From contig JABSRA010000020.1 of assembly GCA_013215445.1 (NCBI GenBank), positions 1 to 62,247 of the forward strand: DNA of 62,247 nucleotides, written 5' to 3'. Position 1 is the first letter of the stretch; the number at the start of each line of letters is the position of its first letter. The notes below the pieces were generated by a model. It was not told the origin of the DNA. It searched no databases and saw only the letters and a program-made list of their open reading frames with translations. A program made the position numbers and the translations under genes. The stretch is from Oceanospirillaceae bacterium (GTDB lineage Bacteria > Pseudomonadota > Gammaproteobacteria > Pseudomonadales > Balneatricaceae). Positions 55,130 through 62,247 of this stretch are shown piece after piece.

Positions 55130-55522
55130 TCAGTTGCCAAAGGTGATAGTCCGGTCGGACATAATAATGGCATCGGCGAGTTGTCCTAGACCTGAAAGCT
55201 GAAATCCTTCGCTTAGATTAGCCGAGCTTTTATTATGCCTTTTTGCCTCTGCGCCATCTAATATGCCCCTGCGAACAGCGGCGGAAATGCAGACCACCAT
55301 GTCGAGCTTTGCTGCACTGGCCAGGGTGAGCCATTGCTCGGTAATGTTTGTTTCATCTCTAGGGGTGACGATTAGATTGGAGCAGGCATTAACACTTTCG
55401 CCATAGAAAAAGACCCGATGAATGCTGTGGCCCTGTTGCAATACAGCACGAGTGAAACGCAGCGCGCTCTGCTCGGTCTGGCTTGAGTTCGATGATGCGT
55501 AGATCAAAATTGAAAAAATCAT
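55130..55522 (-). CDS. tusD: TusD (DsrE family) sulfurtransferase subunit
   Basis: 130 residues from MIFSILIYASSNSSQT (55522); upstream in-frame Met codons add 14 residues without family match. The active cysteine lies in MVVCISAAVRRGI, as in E. coli Cys78, and VFFYGESVNACSN is the preceding conserved strand. TusD takes sulfur from TusA and gives it to TusE. First gene of tusDCBE, just after the terminator of yccA. Confidence 0.92.
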   Translation of the reverse strand: MIFSILIYASSNSSQTEQSALRFTRAVLQQGHSIHRVFFYGESVNACSNLIVTPRDETNITEQWLTLASAAKLDMVVCISAAVRRGILDGAEAKRHNKSSANLSEGFQLSGLGQLADAIIMSDRTITFGN

Positions 55523-55564
55523 TCTATCCAAAGCCTGTGCTGCAGTACTGCTAAGTAAAAACAA

Positions 55565-55598
55565 TAACGCCCCGCTTATCAGGGAAAGCGAGGCGTTA
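55565..55598 (-). terminator. Terminator of yccA
   Basis: TAACGCCCCGCTT (55565-55577) and AAGCGAGGCGTTA (55586-55598) pair over 13 positions with one wobble in the minus-strand sense, followed there by TTGTTTTT. It lies 23 bases after the yccA stop and also before tusD. Confidence 0.9.
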
Positions 55599-55620
55599 GT
55601 GGGTGACTTTTTAGTAGTGC

Positions 55621-56304
55621 TTAGTCGTCGTTCAAGAAGCCAACCAGTGCCAGCATATGGATGAACATGTTAAAAATATTAACGTATAAACCAACAGTCG
55701 CCATGACATAGTTGGTATAAGTGCCGTTAACGATTTTGCTGGTATCATATAAAATGAAACCTGCCATTAACAGTACCACGCCAGCTGAGAATGCCAAGTG
55801 CATGGCTGAAACATTGATGCCAAACATCGGTAGAATAAACATGGCAACCATGGCAATAATTAGCACTATGGATCCCGCAGCTAAGAAACCGCCCATGAAG
55901 CTGAAATCTTTTTTGCTGGTGAGCACGTAAGCCGATAGCCCGACAAAGGTAAGGGCCGTCATGCCAAGCGCTGTGACGACAATTTCACCGCCATTACTCA
56001 TTGCCAAGTATTGGTTTAGGATAGGGCCAAGTGCAAATCCCCAAAGACCGGTAAACAAAAAGGTCAGGGGTAGTGCAGCAGCACTATTTTGTTTTTTACC
56101 GATGAAAAATAATACGCCCATGCCTGCTATAATGCAGCCCAGATAAGTCCATATGCTAGTAATTTGCATGGCCATTGAAATACTGGCCGTGACTGCGCTG
56201 AACAACAGTGTCATGGAAAGCAGCATATAAGTATTGCGAATGACTTTATTGGTTTGCAGTATCGACTGCTCTGAGCGAGCTGCAACCATGTTTACATTGT
56301 TCAT
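55621..56304 (-). CDS. yccA: Bax inhibitor-1/YccA family membrane protein
   Basis: 227 residues, seven membrane helices. Family marks: LSMTLLFSAVTASISMA, GLWGFALGPILNQYL, and the end DTSKIVNGTYTNYVMATVGLYVNIFNMFIHMLALVG, holding the conserved Asp. YccA is a modulator of FtsH in E. coli and the family includes pH-dependent calcium-leak channels. AGAGGA before the ATG. Next to the tus operon as in E. coli (yccA-tusE). Confidence 0.93.
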   Translation of the reverse strand: MNNVNMVAARSEQSILQTNKVIRNTYMLLSMTLLFSAVTASISMAMQITSIWTYLGCIIAGMGVLFFIGKKQNSAAALPLTFLFTGLWGFALGPILNQYLAMSNGGEIVVTALGMTALTFVGLSAYVLTSKKDFSFMGGFLAAGSIVLIIAMVAMFILPMFGINVSAMHLAFSAGVVLLMAGFILYDTSKIVNGTYTNYVMATVGLYVNIFNMFIHMLALVGFLNDD

Positions 56305-56384
56305 AATTTTCCTCTGTATGTAATTAACATCCTAATACTGGTTATAATGGCGACTTTTATAAATAATTCAAGGTTTATCATAGT

Positions 56385-57128
56385 TTGAACAAATTCGTAT
56401 TGGATATTCTGTTTGAAGACGAGGATTTAGTGATCGTTACTAAGCCCGCTGGGCTGTTAACGCATCCCAGTTGGTTAACCCCAAAGGGGACCGAAAATGT
56501 TGCGTCAATGTTAAAAATCCACTTGCAGGGCTATAGCCCTTATACCGTACATCGTCTAGATAGAGCCACCTCTGGTGTATTAGTGGTGGCTAAAAACAAA
56601 TTGGCAGCGCAGCGATTGTCCGACGATTTTTGCCTACATAAAATTGAGAAGACCTATCTTTGTGTGGTGAGAGGCTATGCACCTGATGAAGGACGAATTG
56701 ATCACCCGCTAAAGTATATTCATGATAAGAAAGCAGAGCGTCAGGCCAGCGTTGATAAAGAGGCGCAGTCGGCAATCACTGATTTTAAGCGCCTGGCGTG
56801 TATAGAGCTGCCGATCAGTGTCGGGAAATGGCCCTGCGCTAGGTATTCACTAGTGCAGGCTATGCCTAAAACCGGTAGAAAGCATCAATTGAGACGCCAT
56901 TTCAAGCATATTCTCTGTCCTATTGTCGGTGATACCAATTATGGAGAAGGTAGGCACAATCGCCTATTTAGAGAACATTTTGCGGTACATAGGTTGTTAT
57001 TGATGGCCAGTGCTATTCGCTTTACTCATCCCAGTTCAGGACGAGAGATAAATATTACAGCGCCTTTTCCTCAACAGCTGGTAAATCTATTTGAAAGCTT
57101 TGGCTGGCATGAGCACATTGTGTATTGA
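56385..57128 (+). CDS. truC: tRNA pseudouridine(65) synthase TruC
   Basis: 247 residues from a TTG at 56385 (E. coli 260). RluA-family motif HRLDRATSGVLVVAK (catalytic Asp about 57) and later GRKHQLRRHFKHI...PIVGDTNYGEGRHNR, the segment that resembles TruC more than RluC/RluD, as does SPYTVHRLDR. It makes pseudouridine 65 in tRNA-Ile and tRNA-Asp. No S4 domain, as in TruC. Divergent from yccA by 80 bp. Confidence 0.88.
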   Translation: MNKFVLDILFEDEDLVIVTKPAGLLTHPSWLTPKGTENVASMLKIHLQGYSPYTVHRLDRATSGVLVVAKNKLAAQRLSDDFCLHKIEKTYLCVVRGYAPDEGRIDHPLKYIHDKKAERQASVDKEAQSAITDFKRLACIELPISVGKWPCARYSLVQAMPKTGRKHQLRRHFKHILCPIVGDTNYGEGRHNRLFREHFAVHRLLLMASAIRFTHPSSGREINITAPFPQQLVNLFESFGWHEHIVY

Positions 57129-57255
57129 GAGTGGTAGCTTAATTGCTTTATAACCGTCTTTAAGGCGGGGATTTGCTATAAATCTTGACCTATATTGCGT
57201 AAGCTTGTGGCTTAGATTTCAATTCATAATAAGTTGATTAGAAGAGATATTACCC

Positions 57256-58005
57256 ATGGCAAAACTGCAATCCTTATCAGCAGTGATAGAACAAAATAAG
57301 CAGTTAAAAGTTGGTATAATCGGCGCGATGGAACAGGAAATAGCCATTTTGCGCGATGCCTTAGTGGATAGATCTGAATATCAGTTGGCAGGGTTTGATA
57401 TTTATACCGGAAAGCTGCAAGAAGTAGAAGTAGTACTTTTGCAGTCGGGGATCGGCAAAGTTAATGCGTCGGTTAGTACTGCGTTAATGTTGCAGCAATT
57501 CTCCCCCGATTGTGTGATTAATACGGGTTCTGCTGGGGGCTGCGATGATTCGCTAGAGGTTGGTGATATCGTTATCTCCTCCGAACTATTACATCATGAT
57601 GTGGATGTGACCGCTTTTGGTTACGCGTTGGGGCAAATGGCGAGAATGCCCGAGACTTATATTCCCGATGAACTACTGGCAGATATTGCCAAATCTTGTA
57701 TTGAGTCAATATCGGGTGCGAGGGTAGTGCGCGGAGTGATCGCGACAGGAGATACCTTTGTTAGTGATCCTGCAAAAGTAGCCTTGATTAAGCAGCTATT
57801 TCCACAGGTTAAGGCGGTAGAAATGGAAGCGGCGGCCATCGCCCAAACTTGTTATTTATTTAATACCCCTTTTCTAGTGGTACGAGCACTGTCAGATATT
57901 GCCGGGAAATCTTCAAATTTATCCTTTGCTGACTTTATTGAGAAGGCCTCTACGCACTCGGCCAACATGGTCCAAGCCATTGTTGCTAAACTAGCAGTCC
58001 GATGA
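57256..58005 (+). CDS. mtnN: 5'-methylthioadenosine/S-adenosylhomocysteine nucleosidase
   Basis: 249 residues; the usual start (KVGIIGAMEQEI) lies about 17 residues in, so there is an N-terminal extension supported by a ribosome site AAGAGAT. Catalytic marks: GAMEQE (Glu), VEMEAAAIAQ (the substrate-binding Glu pair) and RALSDIAG (Asp). It cleaves MTA and SAH, removing feedback inhibitors of methyltransferases and starting the methionine salvage/AI-2 pathway. Possible co-transcription with the DUF2835 gene 67 bp downstream. Confidence 0.95.
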   Translation: MAKLQSLSAVIEQNKQLKVGIIGAMEQEIAILRDALVDRSEYQLAGFDIYTGKLQEVEVVLLQSGIGKVNASVSTALMLQQFSPDCVINTGSAGGCDDSLEVGDIVISSELLHHDVDVTAFGYALGQMARMPETYIPDELLADIAKSCIESISGARVVRGVIATGDTFVSDPAKVALIKQLFPQVKAVEMEAAAIAQTCYLFNTPFLVVRALSDIAGKSSNLSFADFIEKASTHSANMVQAIVAKLAVR

Positions 58006-58072
58006 GAATAATGCCAATAATTCTCAACAGTAATTCACTGGTAATCATCGTTAATTGCCTGCAACGTTGTTG

Positions 58073-58291
58073 ATGAACAGAATTATAATCGATATCCGCA
58101 TTTCTAATGAAGAGTATCTAAAGCAGTATCAGCAATCTAACTGCATGGTGAATACCGTCTCTAGAGACGGTCGTAGTATTATGTTTCCCGCCAATATTCT
58201 AAAGCCCTTTTTATTACACTCTGGCATTAGCGGTAGTTTTTGTATTGTGTTTGATAGTGCGGGAAAATTCCAGTCGATTAGCCGCTATTGA
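58073..58291 (+). CDS. DUF2835 family small protein
   Basis: 72 residues from the ATG at 58073; a TTG at 58055 would add six residues. The pattern IIIDIRISNEEYLKQYQQ...VNTVSRDGRSIMFPANILKPFLLHSGISGSFCIVFDSAGKFQSI is that of DUF2835, a small uncharacterised family in gammaproteobacteria with strand-rich fold. No cysteine or histidine cluster. Convergent with the MFS gene by 5 bp. Function unknown. Confidence 0.86.
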   Translation: MNRIIIDIRISNEEYLKQYQQSNCMVNTVSRDGRSIMFPANILKPFLLHSGISGSFCIVFDSAGKFQSISRY

Positions 58292-58296
58292 GAGAG

Positions 58297-59496
58297 CTAG
58301 CAAATTGTTTTTTCGGCTGTAGAATCGTTTTCAGCGACGGGCATCACCAGTGCTGAGACGGTAAACCAACTGATGATGATTAACGGCAGTGATACCGCAA
58401 AAGAAAGACGAATATTGTATTGTTCGGCGATAAATCCAAGTAGCGGTGGGGCTAACAAAAACACCACGAAGGATATTTGTGCCAACGAGGCTAGATTAGT
58501 GGCGGCAGGGCGATCAGTTCGTTGTGCGGCCGCCGACATCGCCAGCGGAAATATACAGGCAGTCCCGGCCCCCGCCAGAGCAAAACCAAGTAGCGCTATG
58601 CTCGGGTTCGGTGAAAATGTAATTAACAGGGCGCCAGCGCCTAATGTCATTATAGACAGTTGGCTCACTTTAATGGCGCCTATTTTATTCACCAGAGCAT
58701 CGGCGAAAAAACGGCAAATGGCCTGTGATAGAGCCCCCAGGATAAAAGCCGAGCCGTTGATAAAGGGCGATAAATCAAAATTATCGCGCATGAAAATAAC
58801 TGACCAGTCGGCACCTGCTCCCTCTAATAGCATAGCCGAAAGGGTGAAGATGCAAATTAATACGATAGGTTTGCTTGGCGCTACCATCCTTTGATGAGTG
58901 CTCGTATCATTCGGCCTGGGCGTCGCGGCTTGATAGTTTCTAAAAAACAGGTAACCCAAAAGTGCTGCCACGAAGGTGATGATGGCAAAGTGCCAGCTAC
59001 TATTGAGCTTTAGCTCGCTAGCTGTCGCACCGATAATACCCGCACTAAAAAAACCCAAACTCCAGAAGGCATGCGAACGATTCATAATACGCCGTCCCAG
59101 TTTGAATTCGGTACGATCAGCCTCCAAATTCACCACCACCTCTAACGCGCCAATGGTCAACCCACTGCCGACTAAACAGAGAAAGAATTGCCAGCCATGA
59201 TCAACGGCAGAGGCGGCAACATAACTTAATCCGAGCAGTGGGATTGAGATCAGCAAAATTTTCTTGGTACCGAGCCATTTCAGAGCAGATGCCGCGAACA
59301 GTAGTGAAATTTGGGTGCCTAGCGCTAAGCCTAAGAGAGAGAACCCCAGGGCTGCTTCCCCTAAATGCATTTTAAGTTGCAAGTCTGCCAGTCTTGGATA
59401 AAGGCTACCCATCGTTAGTGCATAGATATAAAACATTAGGTAAATTTGCCATTGAGCGGGAATGGTCTTGGTCTCGGTCATGTGCACTGTTTGCAT
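58297..59496 (-). CDS. MFS transporter
   Basis: 399 residues, 12 predicted membrane helices, in two halves of the major facilitator fold. N-terminal half starts WQIYLMFYIYALTMGSLYPRLADLQLKM and loop 2-3 holds the reduced signature GLALGTQISLLF. The motif ADRTEFKLGRRIMNRSHAFWSLGFF is typical of the YbjJ/FucP-like subgroup of putative sugar or drug carriers. AAAGGAC precedes the ATG. Stands alone on the minus strand. Substrate cannot be deduced. Confidence 0.85.
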   Translation of the reverse strand: MQTVHMTETKTIPAQWQIYLMFYIYALTMGSLYPRLADLQLKMHLGEAALGFSLLGLALGTQISLLFAASALKWLGTKKILLISIPLLGLSYVAASAVDHGWQFFLCLVGSGLTIGALEVVVNLEADRTEFKLGRRIMNRSHAFWSLGFFSAGIIGATASELKLNSSWHFAIITFVAALLGYLFFRNYQAATPRPNDTSTHQRMVAPSKPIVLICIFTLSAMLLEGAGADWSVIFMRDNFDLSPFINGSAFILGALSQAICRFFADALVNKIGAIKVSQLSIMTLGAGALLITFSPNPSIALLGFALAGAGTACIFPLAMSAAAQRTDRPAATNLASLAQISFVVFLLAPPLLGFIAEQYNIRLSFAVSLPLIIISWFTVSALVMPVAENDSTAEKTIC

Positions 59497-59811
59497 TTAA
59501 GCGTCCTTTGGTTTCACTATGAGTAACTATTTAAGATTTGGTTTTTTGTTGAAGATTAGTATTGGCAAACGCTGCTTTTTTTCCGTTCATTGACCTCTAA
59601 AAGCGAAGTAATGGTAGCATGAGTAACCTATAGGTAATTATTGCTATAAATCCCTACCTTTGTGCTGTCTATCCCCGTATATTTAGCAATATATCAAAGA
59701 AATATAACAACATATACTGAGTTTTGATACGCACTTGTCACTGTTATATGGGTTCTCTGTAAGAGTATTGATATAAAAACTAACATGACTGTGAATACCT
59801 GAGAGGAAAAT
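59497..59811. other. Divergent intergenic region
   Basis: About 315 bases between the MFS and DUF4442 genes, A/T-rich, containing the two promoters. No hairpin with a T run, tRNA or repeat seen. Confidence 0.4.
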
Positions 59812-60321
59812 ATGAGCACCGCAAAAAAAATCTATAATATGTTGCCAGAAAAATACCGTGATACTATTTTATTGCGCAGTTTTGGATTGTTTAAAGTCCC
59901 TCTGTTATTTTGGTTGCGACCCAGTGTGATTGAACTATCGGCTGATAATTGTGTTATTAAAATACCTTTTAAACGCAGATCAAAAAATCACTTAGGCTCT
60001 ATGTACTTTGGCGTGCTGGCCTGTGGTGCAGATTGTGCAGGTGGTTTGGCGGCGATGAAAATGATCATTGACAGTGGTGCTCCAGTATCCTTGGCCTTTA
60101 AAGATTTTAATGCACAGTTTCTAAAAAGAGCAGAGGCTGATGTTTATTTTAGCTGCAAGCAAGGCGCAGAAATAAAAGCCCTAGTGGAAAAAGTGGTGAA
60201 CAGTGATGAAAGGCATAATATGTCGGTAATTATTACTGCGACTTGCCCCGATAAATTTGGTGACGAACCTGTCGCGACCTTTAGTTTGACCCTCTCTTTA
60301 AAAAGAAAAAGTCGCCATTAA
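59812..60321 (+). CDS. DUF4442 / hotdog-fold thioesterase-like protein
   Basis: 169 residues. RPSVIELSADNCVIKIPFKRRSKNHLGSMYFGVLACGADCAGGLAAMKMI is the DUF4442 signature region (HLGSMYFGxLxxGAD), where the hotdog helix normally bears the catalytic residue; the following strands FKDFNAQFLKRAEADVYFSC complete it. The family is related to PaaI/YiiD-type thioesterases but no acyl substrate has been shown for this branch. AGAGGAAAA precedes the ATG. Unlinked to fatty-acid genes here. Confidence 0.82.
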   Translation: MSTAKKIYNMLPEKYRDTILLRSFGLFKVPLLFWLRPSVIELSADNCVIKIPFKRRSKNHLGSMYFGVLACGADCAGGLAAMKMIIDSGAPVSLAFKDFNAQFLKRAEADVYFSCKQGAEIKALVEKVVNSDERHNMSVIITATCPDKFGDEPVATFSLTLSLKRKSRH

Positions 60322-60607
60322 ATAGGCGCCACAACAGTGTTCAATAGTAACTGGTAGTCACCAAGACGACGACAAAGCGGGGTTTAGGCACTTAGCGGTA
60401 TCCCTTGAATAGCTAGGCGTCTGTTTTCCTCTATGCCTTATCTTGTGAATGTACTGCTTATCCTTGTTCTCGGCTATAAGGATTGTATTATCTCTGGGGC
60501 AAGCTGTGCTGACATAATCAAAGTTTATCCATACTGTGCATAATCTAGCACTTGTAGACACTAGCCTGTTGAGCTATAAAGGTTTCCATTGTAATGAGGT
60601 ATGATTG

Positions 60608-61267
60608 ATGGAAAACTTTGGGGTTGTTAATTATTTAACTTATGTATTAGGTGCGGTACTGATCATACTGTTGCCGGGGCCCAATTCATTGTATGTGCTC
60701 TCACTGGCGGCAAAGCAGGGGAAACGAACGGGTTGGGCGGCGGTAGCGGGCGTGTTTATCGGTGACTCGCTGTTAATTTTGGCGACGGCACTGGGAGCCA
60801 TTACACTACTGAATGCCTATCCTGCTATCTTTATGGCGATTAAATATGCAGGCGCCGCCTACCTTATTGTTATTGGGGTGACTCTGATTGGTGGTGCAAT
60901 TAAAACTTGGCGTCAAGTTGATGACGAAAGTATGCAGCGGGTCAATAACATCACTAAATCCTCTTCGATGAAAGCCTTTCGTAAAGCGCTGCTGGTCAGT
61001 GTACTAAATCCAAAGGCGATTTTGTTTTTACTTTCATTCTTCCTGCAGTTTGTGGACCCGCTCTACCCACAGCCAGTTATTCCATTCTTTATTTTAGCCA
61101 TTACCTTACAAGTGTTTAGCTTGCTGTATCTCGGGGTACTTATTTACGCGGGTTCTGTGTTGGCGGCTGCCTTTAAAAAGCGTCAAAAACTCAGTGCGCT
61201 TTCCGGTGGAGGGGTGGGCGCAGCTTTCGTACTTTTTGCGGTTAAACTCGCCCTAGCCAGTGCCTAA
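60608..61267 (+). CDS. leuE: LysE family exporter, LeuE-type
   Basis: 219 residues from the ATG at 60608 (GAGG about 9 bases upstream), six membrane helices. It resembles E. coli LeuE in the start (GVVNYLTYVLGAVLIILLPGPNSLYVLS), GVFIGDSLLILA, and LNPKAILFLLSFFLQFVDP. LeuE exports leucine and some other hydrophobic amino acids. It is the second RhtB/LysE member in the window. Ends without a clear T-run terminator. Confidence 0.86.
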   Translation: MENFGVVNYLTYVLGAVLIILLPGPNSLYVLSLAAKQGKRTGWAAVAGVFIGDSLLILATALGAITLLNAYPAIFMAIKYAGAAYLIVIGVTLIGGAIKTWRQVDDESMQRVNNITKSSSMKAFRKALLVSVLNPKAILFLLSFFLQFVDPLYPQPVIPFFILAITLQVFSLLYLGVLIYAGSVLAAAFKKRQKLSALSGGGVGAAFVLFAVKLALASA

Positions 61268-61673
61268 AAGGCTCATCAAATAGCCCAAGGTCGTTGACTC
61301 ATTAGCGTCAGTGATGATGTATCGACGGCCCGAAAATAACCACTAAGTGCCTAGTGCAGACCCGCTTTTTTTATCTATCTCTTGGATTGCTACTTCGCCT
61401 AGTCTTGCAGTAACAGAGAGTAAAATCTACTCCCGCCATGCCCGATCTGACGCCGACAGGCTTCAGCTTGGGTAATGTTTTAAGCGACTCAATGTGTTGT
61501 CATCTGCCGTCAAACTGCTATATTCGTATTTAAAACTGATACTTATAAAAATAAAATATAGAGACGGTCAATTGTCTCTACAGTGAAACTGAAATTAATG
61601 AGCGGATCTATTCCAACTATCGAGACTGTGGATGGTTTCACTTGCTAAATTTCTAATGATAAAGGACATGAGC
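61268..61673. other. Intergenic region before the glutamate-synthase-family gene
   Basis: About 400 bases. A stem-loop TAGAGAC (61559-61565) and GTCTCTA (61574-61580) with an 8-base loop is the only structure. No gene, tRNA or repeat is recognised. Confidence 0.45.
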
Positions 61674-62247
61674 ATGTCGGGTTTTGATTTACAGGCGGTG
61701 AGTGAATTTACCGCGGCTGTTATGCAGCTAATTTCTTTCATTTTTGTGGTGTTGATTTTTGTCGGCATCGTTATTCTCATCTATTTCTATATTGCGGATG
61801 TCACTCAAACGAAACAGGCTATTCGTCGAAACTATCCCGTGATCGGCAGGTTTAGGTATTTTTTTGAACATATTGGTGAGTTTTTTCGCCAGTATTTCTT
61901 TTCCTTGGATAGGGAGGAGTTGCCGTTCAATCGGGCACAGCGCGCTTGGGTGTACCGAGCGGCTAAGAATGTGGATGCCACGGTGGCATTTGGCTCCACC
62001 CGACCATTAAACCAACCCGGTGATATTATCTTCCTCAACTGCCTTTTTCCTACGTTAACCGAAGATGCCATTCCCGCGGCAAATGTGATAATTGGCCAAG
62101 GATCAGCAAAATACCCGTATACCACTGCATCGCTGTTTAATATCTCGGGGATGAGTTTTGGAGCGCTGTCCATTCCCGCCATTACCGCACTGTCATTAGG
62201 GGCCAAAAAAGCGGGTATCTGGATGAATACCGGCGAGGGAGCACTGA
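61674..62247 (+). CDS. FMN-binding glutamate synthase family protein, 3' end outside window
   Basis: 191 complete codons are visible. The start at 61674 follows AAAGGA at seven bases; the ATG six bases earlier is too near that site. A membrane helix (about 15-40, ISFIFVVLIFVGIVILIYFYI) anchors the N-terminus, then the stretch VTQTKQAIRRNYPVIGRFRYFFE, AFGSTRPLN, SLFNISGMSFGALSIPAITALSLGAKKAG and NTGEGAL match the glutamate-synthase-like family (GltB central domain homologues with FMN). These are not true glutamate synthases since the glutaminase domain is missing. The role is unknown. Confidence 0.88.
   Translation, partial: MSGFDLQAVSEFTAAVMQLISFIFVVLIFVGIVILIYFYIADVTQTKQAIRRNYPVIGRFRYFFEHIGEFFRQYFFSLDREELPFNRAQRAWVYRAAKNVDATVAFGSTRPLNQPGDIIFLNCLFPTLTEDAIPAANVIIGQGSAKYPYTTASLFNISGMSFGALSIPAITALSLGAKKAGIWMNTGEGAL

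Overview
The window is about 62 kb of gene-dense bacterial chromosome from what is almost certainly a gammaproteobacterium. Four gene orders are shared with E. coli and its relatives: cspD facing clpS-clpA, ftsK-lolA-rarA-(crcB)-serS, ppiB-lpxH beside glnS, and yccA-tusDCB-tusE. Moderate to low GC, three methyl-accepting chemotaxis proteins, an orphan CheW and a complete TRAP transporter fit a motile aquatic (probably marine) heterotroph. The genus cannot be named from sequence alone. I recognise no tRNA, rRNA, CRISPR array, insertion sequence or prophage.

Layout. 0-8.6 kb: the 3' end of an M20 amidohydrolase gene, a decayed LysR gene, a chemoreceptor, a LysR/GST divergent pair, a flavin reductase, two tiny convergent genes (DUF2986 and an unknown), a GcvA-like LysR, and an alpha/beta-hydrolase fused to a SpoU-type RNA methyltransferase. 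8.6-18.5 kb: a KfrA-like coiled-coil DNA-binding protein, a repeat-bearing non-coding stretch before a second chemoreceptor, rarD, a minus-strand group gloA-ygjP-like-elaA-lysE, a YcaQ/AlkZ-like DNA glycosylase and an isochorismatase-family hydrolase. 18.5-32.3 kb: a metabolic island with a class V aminotransferase, LysR, class II aldolase, enolase-superfamily dehydratase, cystathionine-gamma-synthase-like enzyme, fuconolactonase-like hydrolase and SDR. A DUF2927 protein follows, then a TRAP transporter whose two membrane subunits are both unusually long. 32.9-38.1 kb: third chemoreceptor, HDOD protein, two unknown small proteins, an M48 lipoprotein protease. 38.1-52.8 kb: the conserved housekeeping core (cspD, clpS, clpA, ftsK, lolA, rarA, crcB, serS, lpxH, ppiB, glnS), interrupted by a small protein that looks like the two ends of a LapA-type adhesin joined without repeats. 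52.9-62.2 kb: cheW, tusDCBE, yccA, truC, mtnN, DUF2835, an MFS carrier, DUF4442, leuE, and the start of an FMN-binding glutamate-synthase-family gene cut by the window edge.

How the parts work together. ClpS feeds N-degron substrates to ClpA; TusDCB-TusE relay sulfur to tRNA U34. FtsK segregates chromosomes, LolA carries lipoproteins, and LpxH makes lipid A precursor. The 19-25 kb enzymes resemble a sugar-acid or lactone catabolic set (oxidise, open lactone, dehydrate, cleave), possibly fed by the TRAP importer; the substrate is unknown. The observations most worth following are the hydrolase-SpoU fusion, the repeat-less LapA-like protein, and the TRAP large permease with a roughly 330-residue soluble helical tail.
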